A stretch of 64,000 nt of DNA from Lapidilactobacillus achengensis (GCF_003946655.1 NZ_RHOV01000010.1:1-64000), one strand, 5' to 3'; positions 39,974 through 49,518 are shown, counted from the first letter of the stretch. Numbers and translations: made by a program. The notes: generated by a model not told the origin, from the letters alone.

Positions 39974-40369
39974 CTAATCTAGATCAGTTTTACTTAATAG
40001 GTCAACTAAGGTCAAAAGGTTGGGATGCTGGTCAGAATATCTACCGGTAAGTTGGTCACGATCAAAAAACGCCTGACTTTTAATCGTGAAATTTAAAGGT
40101 TGTTGGGGCCGACTGACCAAGGTCACAAAATGGTGGGCCCAAGTAGGGTGATCAACCGTGAAACTGAATGTAATCGGCGCTGGCGCCAATGCCTGGATCC
40201 GTTTATTGGCCCGGGCCGTTGCCGCATCATTGGTCCACAGTTCGTCATCCAGAAGCATAAATCGCTTGGGGCCGGCGCTGACCGTTAGATCCACTGCCTG
40301 CCCTGCGCGATGATATCGCTGTAATTGCTGGAACAGATCCGCTAAGGAATAATTAAGTTGCGCTGTCAT
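39974..40369 (-). CDS. Protein of unknown function (about 131 aa)
   Basis: The protein begins MTAQLNYSLADLFQQLQRYH and has mixed alpha/beta character without membrane segments or a motif I recognise. ATG 40369 and an earlier in-frame ATG at 40387 are both possible; neither has a strong ribosome binding site. It lies between a GH65 gene and a repeat block and has no apparent operon partner. The absence of stop codons and normal codon use support it only moderately. Confidence 0.6.
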   Translation of the reverse strand: MTAQLNYSLADLFQQLQRYHRAGQAVDLTVSAGPKRFMLLDDELWTNDAATARANKRIQALAPAPITFSFTVDHPTWAHHFVTLVSRPQQPLNFTIKSQAFFDRDQLTGRYSDQHPNLLTLVDLLSKTDLD

Positions 40370-40459
40370 GAGTTTACTCGCTTTCATCGCTTACTTTCAA
40401 AGTCCTCTTCAGTATAGGAAACTGCCTCGCCAAAAACAAGCCACGCGCCCGCCCCGCTT

Positions 40460-41507
40460 GGGATGGCTTGAAAGTATGATGCTCGCAGCTTGCGCTGCGC
40501 GTGGCGTTGGTGGTTGGCAAGTGTGGTGGGGCTCCAGGTCGGGCTGGGGGTGGTGGAACGCGGCGGGCACGATTTTGAGCTTTTCGGAAGAGCGCCGAAA
40601 ATCTCAAAACTCGGCCTTATTGTAGGCGATAAATCGCCAACAATAATATCGCGGCTGACTCACCCCCAGCCCGACCTTCCGCCAAACGAGTAAACAGACC
40701 ACCAGCGCCACGCTCCGCTCCAGCCGCTCAACGTTAACTTATTCGTTTGAGCCCTTACGCCGTCTGGCAAGCTATGGTCAATTGATGGGGAGCCACGTAA
40801 TTGACGACCGTGGTTAGTGGTTACAAGCTTTAAATTGGTGACACCAGTACAGTCTGTCTGATGAACAGAGTTAGTTCTCAGTGAATCAACTGAATCGTGC
40901 GGGTTCTACCCAGGGATTGTTAAGGAAACAAGTAGAGACTGTTCAGCCTACGCAAAATGTACCGACCTACTGATCCAAATTAGTTGTCATTGCCGTACCA
41001 TCCCAAAAACGTGCAATTGTTTGACCTCTCGCTCGCAAAACCACTTCGTCAGATACCCAACTTCAATTGCAGATAAGCTCAATTCCGCCTAGCAACCGCC
41101 TCAGGACGTGTGGCTCAAAACAGTGCCCACTGCGTTCCAGCCACAACAAACGTCCTGAGGCGGTTGCGTCACCATCCAAACCCGGCATACCTGCAATTAA
41201 GCACAGGGCCTCTGGAATCCGTTGGTGTTGCCGTACCACCACAAAAAGGGCAATTGTTTGATCTCTAGCTCGCAAAACCACTTCGTCAGATCCTTCGTCT
41301 TGATTGCAGATAAGCTCAATTCTGCCTAGCAACCGGCTGGGACTGCGCGGCTCAGTGGTGAAATTGTCCTTGGCGGCTTTGCCGCTTAGGACAAGGCTCG
41401 ATTTTGAGACAAGCCGCGGGTTTTGCGGATTGGCTCAAAACGATGCCCACCACGTTCCAGTCCGCATCAGCAGTCCCAGCCGGTTGCGCTCACGCGCAAC
41501 ACCCACC
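40460..41507 (-). repeat. Mosaic structured repeat, copy L2
   Basis: Reverse orientation. From the left: the terminal hairpin GCAGC/GCTGC next to TTGAAAGTA (about 40468-40500), module A3 (40537-40676), B (about 40690-41060), an A2 module that kept only its outer arms and one strand of the interior (41092-41166), a second partial B, and a full A1 (41329-41487). No C module is present, and the A3-B junction at 40706-40710 (CGCCA) therefore serves as an empty site for comparison with copy L7. Confidence 0.88.
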
Positions 41508-41715
41508 AAACCCGCAATCAAGCGAAGAATCAAACATAGGAAGCCGGTCGTTTCCAAAGCAATTCAAACAATACCCGCCAAGTCCACGACCAATCACTTT
41601 TTCTCCAAGAATCTTCTTGAATAAAGCCGCTTATCCCCACGCCCACCCCTTGAAACCCAGTGACTTGACCGCTAAGCTTTTAATCAAAGACCGAACTGAT
41701 GGGGGGATAAATGTC

Positions 41716-41964
41716 ATGTTAGAGCTTGCGGTGGAAATCTTTGCGGTGGTGACCTTGGCCTTGTTTATTTTGATAGAGGTCAACTTTCGTTTGCCACAGC
41801 GCTTGTTTGAGTTCTGTGCCTTGGGATATATCATGGGCGGTCTGATTTTGTTCGCGGCTTTGGTTTTTCTAATACCAGGGGCAAAACGATATTTGATCGT
41901 GGTTGATTTCGGAATCTTGTTAATCGGAACGCGGTTGTGCCTCCGTTATCAGCAACGTTATTAA
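41716..41964 (+). CDS. Small membrane protein (82 aa)
   Basis: Two to three hydrophobic helices are apparent: LELAVEIFAVVTLALFILIE, LFEFCALGYIMGGLILFAAL and YLIVVDFGILLIGT, with a short basic end LRYQQRY. GGGGGG lies 10 nt before ATG 41716. The frame stays open upstream into repeat L2, but that part is an artefact. No family is recognised; it precedes a NatAB-like exporter but has its own spacer of 115 bp. Confidence 0.7.
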   Translation: MLELAVEIFAVVTLALFILIEVNFRLPQRLFEFCALGYIMGGLILFAALVFLIPGAKRYLIVVDFGILLIGTRLCLRYQQRY

Positions 41965-42079
41965 GCGGTTGCGTGGTGAGCGCTTGATTTTAAATCAAGC
42001 GCTATTTATTTTAAATACTTAGTGCTTGTAAAAGCCAGATAAATCAGGTAAGCTTTTGCCATTCAAGGGAGAGGGGTTG

Positions 42080-42982
42080 GTGCCGGTGTTAATGGTGCAT
42101 GACCTAGTAAAGAAGTTTGGTACGATGACGGCAGTTGATCACGTTGATTTCACCCTGAATCCGGGGGAGATCCTGGGCTTGATCGGGCAAAACGGCGCCG
42201 GGAAAACGACGACTTTTCGGATGATCTTGAACTTTATTGAACCTGATCAGGGCCAGATCCGATGGCAGGGGCAGCCGTTTACACAGGCTCAGTATAATCA
42301 GTTGGGCTATTTGCCTGAGGAGCGCGGTCTGTTTCCGAAAATGACGGTGATGGATCAGATCAGTTATTTCGCGGAACTGCGGGGCATGAAGCGGGCGACG
42401 ATCCGAGCGGAAGTACCGCGTTGGTTGGACCGGTTCGCGGTCAAAGCGAAGCCAACGGACAAGATTCGTGATTTATCCAAGGGTAACGCGCAAAAGATAC
42501 AGTTGATCGCAACTTTGATCCATCATCCCAAGTTAATTATTTTGGATGAACCTTTTAGTGGGTTGGATCCTGTCAATGTTAGTTTGTTGCGGGAAGGCAT
42601 GCTGGACATGAAACGCGAGGGCGCGGCGATCATTTATTCGGATCACAATATGACCAATGTGGAACAGGTCAGCGATCAGTTGGTGATGCTGCGCCAAGGC
42701 GAAATGGTTTTGAATGGGACCGTGGATCAGGTGCGTCAGCAATTCGGGCGCATCAAGGTTTATGTGGAAACAACGCTGCCGCAAGAACAGTTAGCGGCGA
42801 TCCCTGGTGTGGTTCGGATCACGCCGCGGCGTCATGATTTAGAGTTGACGTTGGCGGATGAAGCGGTGGGTCGCGAGGTGTTCAAGTTAGTGACGGCGCA
42901 AGGCTATTTGCCGGAGTTTAGCCAACAACCGCCAACGTTAGAGGAGATCTTCAAGTTGAAAGCGGGTGCGGACCATGAGTAA
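42080..42982 (+). CDS. ABC transporter ATPase, NatA/YhaQ type
   Basis: This is the nucleotide-binding subunit of an ABC-2 exporter. Walker A is GQNGAGKTTT, the signature is LSKGNAQKIQ and Walker B is LIILDEP, followed by the H-loop SDHNM. The C-terminal 80 residues form the DUF4162-like domain usual in NatA relatives. I choose GTG 42080, 4 nt after AGAGGGG (301 aa). It overlaps the permease gene by 8 nt. A TAAAAGCCAGATAA sequence at 42030 resembles one half of the palindrome before hemolysin III. Confidence 0.92.
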   Translation: MPVLMVHDLVKKFGTMTAVDHVDFTLNPGEILGLIGQNGAGKTTTFRMILNFIEPDQGQIRWQGQPFTQAQYNQLGYLPEERGLFPKMTVMDQISYFAELRGMKRATIRAEVPRWLDRFAVKAKPTDKIRDLSKGNAQKIQLIATLIHHPKLIILDEPFSGLDPVNVSLLREGMLDMKREGAAIIYSDHNMTNVEQVSDQLVMLRQGEMVLNGTVDQVRQQFGRIKVYVETTLPQEQLAAIPGVVRITPRRHDLELTLADEAVGREVFKLVTAQGYLPEFSQQPPTLEEIFKLKAGADHE

Positions 42983-44267
42983 ATTCCGAATAGTTTTTCG
43001 TCAAGTTTATTTGAAGAATTTGAAAAGTGGCACCTATATTTGGATGGTTTTAGCACCACTGGTCTTTCTGCTGATCGGCGGGGTGATCACGATCGGCATT
43101 GTCAAAACGCAGCAGCCAGTAAATGTGGCCTTGGTCACGCCGCAAGCCGAGTTAGCGCCGCTGGTGGCCAGTTTGCCTAAGAAAAACGACGCCTATCAAC
43201 GGGCCACTAAAATCACCACAGAAGCGCAGGCCAAACAGGCGTTGAGTCGCTCGAAATTGGATGGCTACGCGGTTTTGACCAGTCAGAACAATCAGATGAA
43301 AGTCAGCTACGTTAGTCGTGCCAGTGGGCAAGGCCTGCCATTTTCGACTCTGGACGCGCAATTCAATCAATTGAGCTTGCAGTATCAGGCCGAGCGCTTG
43401 CAACTCAGCGGGGCCGCCTTGCAGACGTTACTGGCGCCGATCAAGACCACGCAGACCACGGTCGCCTTCAATGACCAAGGCAAGGCCGAGAAACGCGACA
43501 ATAACCAGCAGGTGGTCAATACGATCGTGGCGACAGCGGTCTCGGTGTTGATGATGATGTTCATTATGATGTACGCGGGAATGATCGCCAGTGAGGTCGC
43601 GGCGGAAAAGGGCACGCGGATCATGGAAATCGTCCTATCCAGCATCAACGTCAACACGCAATTCATCGGCAAGATCGTGGCGATCCTGGCGCTGATCATG
43701 ACTCAGCTCGGCGTTTATGTGGTTTTGGGTTTGGTGGGCAAGCCGCTAGTGACCCACTACCTATTCCAAGCCTTTCCCGCGGTCAAAAGCATGCTGAGCA
43801 ATTTCAAATTGCCAGGTTTAGCGGCGGGCCAACTGGTACTGACCGGCCTATTTCTGATCGTTGGCATTATGACCTACACAGTTTTGGCGGCGATGTTAGG
43901 GTCATTGGTCTCAACGGTTGAGCAGGCGCAACAGGCGATCACCCCACTGTCAATGGTGGCGGTACTCGCTTATATCTTGGGCATCATGGCCGGCAATGGC
44001 GTCAACAACCCCCTGATCAAGGTGACTGCCTTCGTGCCGCTACTTTCGCCGATCTTGGCGCCTGCGCGCGTCTCCGCTGAGGCGATGAGCGTTAGCGCCG
44101 GTTGGCTGTCACTGCTGATCTCCGTCGTGGTGCTGGTGCTGCTTTACTACGTTTCGCTGATCTTCTATCGAGCCAACGTGCTGGTCTACTCCGACAGCAA
44201 TCTCTGGCAATCGTGGCGCGCATCTTGGCGGATCTTGACCAATCGTCAACGGCAGAGTCGTCCTTGA
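42975..44267 (+). CDS. ABC-2 permease, NatB/YhaP type
   Basis: This 430-aa membrane protein has one N-terminal helix (IWMVLAPLVFLLIGGVITI), an extracytoplasmic domain of about 140 residues, and five to six C-terminal helices, the layout of ABC-2 permeases. EKGTRIMEIVLSSI is the conserved coupling segment. ATG 42975 lies inside the last codons of the ATPase gene. Relatives export sodium or protect against membrane-active compounds; substrate unproven. Confidence 0.9.
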   Translation: MSKFRIVFRQVYLKNLKSGTYIWMVLAPLVFLLIGGVITIGIVKTQQPVNVALVTPQAELAPLVASLPKKNDAYQRATKITTEAQAKQALSRSKLDGYAVLTSQNNQMKVSYVSRASGQGLPFSTLDAQFNQLSLQYQAERLQLSGAALQTLLAPIKTTQTTVAFNDQGKAEKRDNNQQVVNTIVATAVSVLMMMFIMMYAGMIASEVAAEKGTRIMEIVLSSINVNTQFIGKIVAILALIMTQLGVYVVLGLVGKPLVTHYLFQAFPAVKSMLSNFKLPGLAAGQLVLTGLFLIVGIMTYTVLAAMLGSLVSTVEQAQQAITPLSMVAVLAYILGIMAGNGVNNPLIKVTAFVPLLSPILAPARVSAEAMSVSAGWLSLLISVVVLVLLYYVSLIFYRANVLVYSDSNLWQSWRASWRILTNRQRQSRP

Positions 44268-44310
44268 TTCGCAGCCATTGTTAACAAGAACCACATTAGA
44301 AAAATAGAGC

Positions 44311-44364
44311 AGATCCGGTTTCCCGCTATGCAGGGCGCATGGTTGGGGAAACGGATCTTTTTTT
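44311..44364 (+). terminator. Terminator of the ABC-2 exporter operon
   Basis: AGATCCGGTTTCCC and GGGGAAACGGATCT enclose the loop and are followed by TTTTTTT. Repeat L3 starts seven bases later. Confidence 0.92.
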
Positions 44365-44370
44365 GATTTG

Positions 44371-45099
44371 CAGGTGTGGTGGGTTGTTGCGCGTGAGCGC
44401 AACCGGCTGGGACTGCTGTTGCGGACTGGAACGTGGTGGGCGTCGTTTGAAGCCAATTCCAAAAGCGGGAATTGTCTTCAAATCGAGCCTTGTCCTAAGC
44501 GGCAAAGCCGCCAAGGACAATTTCACCACTGAGCCGCGCAGTCCCAGCCGGTTGCTAGGCAGAATTGCGCCTATCTGCAATCGAAGTTGGGCATCTGACG
44601 AAGTGCTTTTGCAAGATAGAGGTCAAACAATTGCCCATTTTGAGGTGGTACGGCAATGCCAACGGATTTGGATTAGTAGGTCGGTACAAGTTTGCATTGG
44701 CTTGACATCTTTCCCTGCTCCCTAGACAATTCATGAGTGAAAACCGCCCGATTCAGTTGATTCACTGAGAACTAGGTTTGTTCATCAGACAGACTGCACT
44801 GGTGTCACCAATTTAAATCTTGTAACCACTAACCACGGTCGTTAATTACGTGGTTCCCCATCAATTGACCATAGCTTGCCAACTGGCGTGAGCGCTCAAA
44901 CGGCTGCTAAAACGTTGAGCGGCTGGAGCGGAGAAATTCGGGGTGAGATCGCCGTGAAATTGTCCTTGGCGGCTCTGCCGCTTAGGACAAGGCCTGATTT
45001 TGAGACAAGCCGCGCACTTTGCGGATTGGCTCAAAACAGCGCCCACAGCGAGCTCACCCCGAATTTCGCAGCGCAAGCTGCGGGTATCATACTTTCAAC
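44371..45099 (+). repeat. Mosaic structured repeat, copy L3, with a unique A4 module
   Basis: Forward orientation: A1 (44399-44555), B (44556-44930), then A4 (44933-45067) and the terminal hairpin next to TACTTTCAA. A4 has outer arms GAAATTCGGGGTGAG and CTCACCCCGAATTTC, unrelated in sequence to A1, A2 and A3, yet encloses the same two inner hairpins in inverted order of reading. It replaces C-A3 found in other copies. Confidence 0.88.
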
Positions 45100-45140
45100 T
45101 AGCCAAAATGATGCTAACACAAAATCTGGTGTCAATGATT

Positions 45141-45170
45141 TGACATCTAGTTTTAAAAACCAGATAATAA
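45141..45170 (+). promoter_or_regulatory. Promoter with imperfect copy of the 23-bp operator
   Basis: ATCTAGTTTT and AAAACCAGAT flank a central A (45145-45165), one mismatch from the palindrome at 30209. It lies between TTGACA (45140-45145) and TAATAA (45165-45170), so a bound protein would cover the promoter. Confidence 0.65.
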
Positions 45171-45199
45171 CGTTGAAGTGTTATTGGAGGTTGACCATC

Positions 45200-46129
45200 A
45201 TGAGAATAGCTATTTTAATTGTGTTGATTGCGGTCGTGGTGTTCTTGGCCATCGCCGCTTGGAAAACCTATACGATCGCGATCCGCACGACACCGAAGCA
45301 AAAGCAAGCCTATATTGACCGCTCTTGGGCCCAAGTCAGCGCCGCAGATCGCCAGTGGTATCAGCAACAGGCTTGGCAAACGTGGCGGATCAAGAGCGAG
45401 GATGGCCTGCAATTGGTGGCGCGCTTTCTCCCGCCAGCGACACCAGGTCGCCCGATCGTGGTCCTGGCGCATGGCTATCATCACACTCATCAGCAAATGA
45501 TCCCCTACGCCCGTTTGTATGCCCAGTGGGGTTGTGGGCTGTTGTTACCAGACAGTCGCGGTCAAGGTTTGAGTGGTGGGTTCAACTTGGGCTTTGGCTG
45601 GTTGGATCGTCGCGATTATGTGGCTTGGAGTCGGGAGATCCTGCGGCAACGTGGGTCGGCGACGGCAATCGTGTTGGCTGGGGTCAGCATGGGTGGCGCC
45701 ACTGTTTTGGCGGCCAGCGGCGAGGCCGACTTGCCGGAGAACGTTCAGGCGATCGTTGACGATTGTGGCTTCGATCATGTTTATCCGCAAATCAAATTGC
45801 GGGTCAGCGGGAAGTATCATTTGCCCCAGGAGCCCACGGTTTGGCTGGCCAGTTTGTTGACGCGGCATTTTGCCCACTATCGGTTGCAGGAGGGCGACAT
45901 TGCTAGCCAGGTCGCGCGCAGTCACACGCCGACTCTGTTCATCCATGGTGATCAGGACGATTATGTACCAATCGCGTCAGAGCGGCACATGTACAAAATT
46001 TGCCAAGCGCCGAAAGCGGCCTATATCGTTCCGGGAGCAGGTCATACCGCCGCGTATGCTGCCGATCCGGACCAGTATGCCGCTCGGGTAAAAGATTTTT
46101 TGAGTCGCTATGTGAGTGACTTCGCTTAA
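45200..46129 (+). CDS. Membrane-anchored alpha/beta hydrolase
   Basis: This 309-aa protein has an N-terminal helix (AILIVLIAVVVFLAIAA) and an alpha/beta-hydrolase domain like that of YqkD/BAAT-type esterases. The nucleophile is S163 in GVSMGG, the acid is in HGDQDDYVP (about D251-D254) and the histidine is H282 in GAGHTAAY; HGYHHTH provides the oxyanion region. GGAGG precedes ATG 45200. The frame remains open upstream through repeat L3, which should not be added to the protein. Substrate unknown. Confidence 0.92.
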   Translation: MRIAILIVLIAVVVFLAIAAWKTYTIAIRTTPKQKQAYIDRSWAQVSAADRQWYQQQAWQTWRIKSEDGLQLVARFLPPATPGRPIVVLAHGYHHTHQQMIPYARLYAQWGCGLLLPDSRGQGLSGGFNLGFGWLDRRDYVAWSREILRQRGSATAIVLAGVSMGGATVLAASGEADLPENVQAIVDDCGFDHVYPQIKLRVSGKYHLPQEPTVWLASLLTRHFAHYRLQEGDIASQVARSHTPTLFIHGDQDDYVPIASERHMYKICQAPKAAYIVPGAGHTAAYAADPDQYAARVKDFLSRYVSDFA

Positions 46130-46227
46130 TGCCAATTTCGTTTGCGGGAGGGATTGTTCGTCTTTTGTGCGCAAAGTTGACCGCGAAGCCCCGTGACTGA
46201 TTGACTCATTTTAATAAATACTGAACT

Positions 46228-46260
46228 AATCGCACAATCAGTTGATTGTGCGATTTTTTT
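46228..46260 (+). terminator. Terminator of the hydrolase gene
   Basis: AATCGCACAATC, loop AGTT and GATTGTGCGATT are followed by seven T. Confidence 0.95.
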
Positions 46261-46308
46261 AAAAAGTGATTATTCACAAAAAACTGTATTTTCTGCGGTT
46301 TCAGATAG

Positions 46309-46337
46309 TTGCTGAATGGGATTGGATGTGGAATAAT
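46309..46337 (+). promoter_or_regulatory. Promoter of the AEC carrier gene
   Basis: TTGCTG and AATAAT lie 17 nt apart, about 47 nt before the start codon at 46385. Confidence 0.55.
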
Positions 46338-46384
46338 GACTGGTGGTACAAAAGAAATGATTATCTTTGGGAGGATTATGAATT

Positions 46385-47443
46385 ATGGATTTTGGCAAAG
46401 TTTTAGCTGAAACTTTCACCAACATGAGCATCATTAGCGCCATCACGTCGACGATCTTCATTATTTTGTTGGGCTTTATTCTGAGAAAACGTAATATTTT
46501 CACAGCCCAATTTGGGAAAGTTTTGACCAAGGTCGTGCTGTCAGTGTCACTGCCAGCGTTGGCCTTCAACTCATTTATGGCACCGATCGATCAGAAAACG
46601 TTACGTCAGGGCATCAACGTGCTGATCTTCGGGATCGTTGTTTATATCGTTTTGATTTTCGTGACTAAATTAATGTATCTGCGCTATCCAAAAGAAAAGG
46701 GCGATGTGCTCAGTGTCTTGACGACATTCGGTTCGACCACGTTCTTCGGGATCCCGATCGTTTCGGCGATCTATGGCGTTAAAGGCGCGATGTACGCGTC
46801 GATCTTCAACATTGGCTACCGAATCTTCTTATATTCGTACGCGTATATCAAGATGTCTGGCTTGGAAATGGATAAGAAGAACATTAAGAAGATGTTTCTC
46901 AATCCAATCGTTATCGCGACCTTCTTAGGCTTGTTCCTGTGGATCTTGCAACCTTACATGCCACAAGTCAGCGCCATGAATGTGGCCACGCAGAAAATGA
47001 GCCAAGTAGCCTTCTACCGGATCGACCAAACAGCGCTGTGGCTGTACAAGCCATTGACTTACTTGGCAGGTTTGGCTTCGCCGTTAGCTTGGTTAGCAAT
47101 CGGGTCGACTTTGGGCGAGATCACCTTCAAGGACGCGGCTTCCGACAAAACTTCTTGGTACTACACTGCCATGAAAGTTATTGTTGTGCCAGCGATCAAC
47201 TTGGTTTTGTTGCTGATCCTGACCGTAACTCATATCTTACCTGTTGACCAAGTTGCTTTGGCGACGATCTTGATCATGATGGCAACCCCAACAGCCGCAG
47301 TCGCGTCATCCTACGCGATCGGTTTCGATCGAGAAGCGATCATGGCCTCTAACGCCTCGCTGCTGTCAACGATCGGCGCAGTGGTGATGATGCCAATCTG
47401 GATCGTGATCATTTCCATTATCAACGCGACAGGTCTATTCTAG
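46385..47443 (+). CDS. Auxin efflux carrier (AEC) family transporter
   Basis: This 352-aa carrier has about ten helices in two inverted halves. The first half shows FIILLGFILRKRNIF and LPALAFNSFMAP, the second MMATPTAAVASSYAIGFD. AEC members in lactobacilli include malate permease MleP and carriers of other organic acids. It lies 69 nt upstream of a 2-hydroxyacid dehydrogenase gene, likely in one operon, suggesting uptake or export of a 2-hydroxy or 2-keto acid. Confidence 0.9.
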   Translation: MDFGKVLAETFTNMSIISAITSTIFIILLGFILRKRNIFTAQFGKVLTKVVLSVSLPALAFNSFMAPIDQKTLRQGINVLIFGIVVYIVLIFVTKLMYLRYPKEKGDVLSVLTTFGSTTFFGIPIVSAIYGVKGAMYASIFNIGYRIFLYSYAYIKMSGLEMDKKNIKKMFLNPIVIATFLGLFLWILQPYMPQVSAMNVATQKMSQVAFYRIDQTALWLYKPLTYLAGLASPLAWLAIGSTLGEITFKDAASDKTSWYYTAMKVIVVPAINLVLLLILTVTHILPVDQVALATILIMMATPTAAVASSYAIGFDREAIMASNASLLSTIGAVVMMPIWIVIISIINATGLF

Positions 47444-47512
47444 AGATGGCTCAAGTCGCGACCAGCGCGACTGTATCTGAACTTGATTTTGATTAGCTGA
47501 AGGAGGATTTTC

Positions 47513-48514
47513 ATGTTTAAAATCGTTGCTTATGGCGTTCGCGAAAACGAAGTCCCATTTTTCGAAAAATTGAATCGCTACAACTATGACTTGAAATTAT
47601 TGCCGGAATACTTGAATCACGACAACATCGACACAGCGAAAGGCGCTGATGCCGTGCTGTTGCGGGCTAATTGTGTGGCCGACGCGACCAATCTGGCTAA
47701 AATGAAAGACTGGGGCATCAAGTACGTCTTCACCCGCACCGTCGGGTTCAACCATATCGACTTAGCGGCGGCTGACGCCAATGGCCAATTAGTGGCCCGG
47801 GTCCCTTCTTACTCACCCAACGCCGTCGCTGATTTGGCGTTGACGTTAGGCTTGACCTTGCAACGGCACGTGGCTTTCGCGGCTTATCATTCGCAGGCCA
47901 AAGACTTCCGCGTTTTGCCCGAAGAATTCAGCTCTGAGATCCGTAATTTGACCGTGGGGATCATTGGCACTGGTCATATCGGGATTGCTGAAGCGCGCTC
48001 GTATCAAGCGCTGGGCGCCAAAGTTCTAGGCTATGACATTTATCAATCTGATGAAGCCAAAGAAGTCGTGACCTTCGTTGAACAGGCTGACTTACTGGCG
48101 CAGGCTGACATCGTCTCGCTACACGTTCCTTACATCAAGGGCGAGAACGATCGTTTCATCAACGCCGATTTATTGAAATTGATGAAGCCGACCGCGATCT
48201 TGGTTAACACCGCGCGGGCGGAAGTCACTAATGTGGCTGACATCGTGGCGGCCCTGCAAGCCGGCAAGTTAGGTGGTTTCGCCGCCGACGTGATCGACGA
48301 TGAGAAGGATTATTTAGGCAAAAATCTACAAGATCAACCAATCAAAAACGCCGACTTGGCCGCTTTGATCGATTTATATCCACGGGTGATCTTGACGCCA
48401 CATATCGGTTCTTACACCAAAGAAGCCTTGACCGACATGATCAATATCAGCTATGACAATTTCAACGAAGTTTTGACCACAGGCACCAGCAAGAACTTAT
48501 TGCACGCGAAATAA
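47513..48514 (+). CDS. D-2-hydroxyacid dehydrogenase (D-lactate or D-hydroxyisocaproate type)
   Basis: This NAD-dependent enzyme interconverts 2-keto acids and D-2-hydroxy acids. The catalytic triad is R235 (NTARAEV), E264 (IDDEKDY) and H297 (TPHIGSYT), at the same spacing as in lactobacillar D-LDH. The Rossmann motif is GTGHIG (152-157) with D175 selecting NAD. Length 333 aa is standard. AAGGAGG precedes ATG. Whether it is D-LDH or D-HicDH cannot be settled by eye; pairing with an organic acid carrier favours a dedicated catabolic role. Confidence 0.92.
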   Translation: MFKIVAYGVRENEVPFFEKLNRYNYDLKLLPEYLNHDNIDTAKGADAVLLRANCVADATNLAKMKDWGIKYVFTRTVGFNHIDLAAADANGQLVARVPSYSPNAVADLALTLGLTLQRHVAFAAYHSQAKDFRVLPEEFSSEIRNLTVGIIGTGHIGIAEARSYQALGAKVLGYDIYQSDEAKEVVTFVEQADLLAQADIVSLHVPYIKGENDRFINADLLKLMKPTAILVNTARAEVTNVADIVAALQAGKLGGFAADVIDDEKDYLGKNLQDQPIKNADLAALIDLYPRVILTPHIGSYTKEALTDMINISYDNFNEVLTTGTSKNLLHAK

Positions 48515-48528
48515 GCGCGGCCGCTCAG

Positions 48529-48960
48529 GGGCGTTGGTGGATGGCAAGTGTGGTGGGGCTCCAGGTCGGGCTGGGGGTGGTGGAACGCTGCGGGCACGAC
48601 TTGAAGCTTTTCGGAAAACCACCGAAAATCTTCAAGCTCGGCCTTATTGTAGGCGATAAATCGCCAACAATAATATCGCGGCTGACTCACCCCCAGCCCG
48701 ACCTTCCGCCAACTAGTAAACAGACCACCAACGCCAGAGTGTGAGCCGACCCGGGTAGCTCCTGAGCATTAGCCTAGCAATTGTTTTGGAAGCTGCACTT
48801 TGCTTCCGGAACAATTGCGTAGCTAAGCGCAGGGAGCTGGGTCGGCGAACACGTTTCAGTGCGGAACACAACGGGTTGACTTTGAGCATTAACCTAGCCA
48901 AGATTTTGGAGGTGGATTTATGCCTCCAGAATTTTTGTGTGGCTAAGCGTAGAAGTACAT
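48529..48960 (-). repeat. Mosaic structured repeat, copy L4 (partial)
   Basis: Reverse orientation, with the end next to the dehydrogenase gene: A3 (48564-48703), C (48757-48838, inside a further CCGACCC/GGGTCGG stem) and a second, diverged C hairpin (about 48888-48952). It is an inverted counterpart of the right half of the copy at 50761-51250. Confidence 0.85.
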
Positions 48961-48969
48961 TTTAAATAG

Positions 48970-49026
48970 AGCCGGCGTTCCCTGATCCTTCAGCGTTTTG
49001 CTGAAGGTTAGGGGAGCGCCGGCTTT
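48970..49026. terminator. Long hairpin, probable terminator
   Basis: AGCCGGCG and CGCCGGCT form the base, TCCTTCAGC and GCTGAAGG the top, followed by TTTATATTTT. Confidence 0.75.
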
Positions 49027-49159
49027 ATATTTTCTTCACACTTAGGGCCGATCATCATTTTTTCTTCAATTTTTATTCGCGCAAGTCGCTTAATTCCATT
49101 AGAGATTCTTCGCAAAGGTTGGGTATAGTTATCAACATAGAAAGCAAGAGGTGATGCCC

Positions 49160-49213
49160 ATGACAAACAAAACCTGCTCCGCATCCACCGGCCGCACTTC
49201 CGACCAACACTGA
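49160..49213 (+). CDS. 17-codon ORF at the head of the hairpin-array transcript
   Basis: The frame MTNKTCSASTGRTSDQH follows GAGGTGAT with 5-nt spacing, and a possible -10 box TATAGT lies at 49124-49129 with a poor -35. The peptide has no recognised motif. The ribosome binding site is the main argument for translation; the frame may be a leader in an otherwise non-coding RNA. Confidence 0.4.
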   Translation: MTNKTCSASTGRTSDQH

Positions 49214-49272
49214 TGCTAAGAAGCAGCTGCGCCACCACGATCTAGATAAAAATCCAAATTCTAAAACTTAAT

Positions 49273-49504
49273 GTAATCGTAGTTGCCCGCTACAGATTAC
49301 ACCGTGTTCACGCTGGTTGCCCGCCAGCAAGAACACACCCTAAAACGCTAGGTCGCAAGTTGCCCGCTTGCTACCAACCCTTTCCAAATTTTCTTCATTT
49401 TATTAATTAACGTATTCGCGCTTGCCCGCGCGAATACCCTCCTCCCCTTAAAATAATTGTCTTAAATACGCGCCGTTCCCTTGCCCGGGGAATGGCGCCT
49501 TTTT
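49273..49504 (+). ncRNA. Array of five hairpins with identical TTGCCCG loops
   Basis: Stems differ but the 7-nt loop is constant. HP1 49273-49300 (GTAATCGTAG/CTACAGATTAC, loop 49283), HP2 49304-49336 (GTGTTC..GCTGG/CCAGC..GAACAC, loop 49317), HP3 49351-49375 (GGT.GCAAG/CTTGC.ACC, loop 49360), HP4 49412-49437 (GTATTCGCG/CGCGAATAC, loop 49422), HP5 49470-49498 (GCGCCGTTCCC/GGGAATGGCGC, loop 49481). HP5 is followed by TTTTT at 49500-49504 and is an intrinsic terminator. A C-rich, anti-Shine-Dalgarno-like stretch (CCCTCCTCCCC) lies between HP4 and HP5. I interpret it as a small RNA with repeated interaction loops; no known family is recognised. Confidence 0.75.
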
Positions 49505-49518
49505 GCGCTTTCGCTTAA

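Noticed and set aside
44876-45199. N-terminal extension of the alpha/beta hydrolase gene
   Set aside because: The extension is repeat L3. GGAGG before ATG 45200 and the membrane helix after it fix the start there. The same applies to metN upstream of 62394.
49273-49504. CRISPR array
   Set aside because: Only a 7-nt loop is constant; the spacing is irregular, stems differ, there is no repeat of 25-40 bp and no cas gene.
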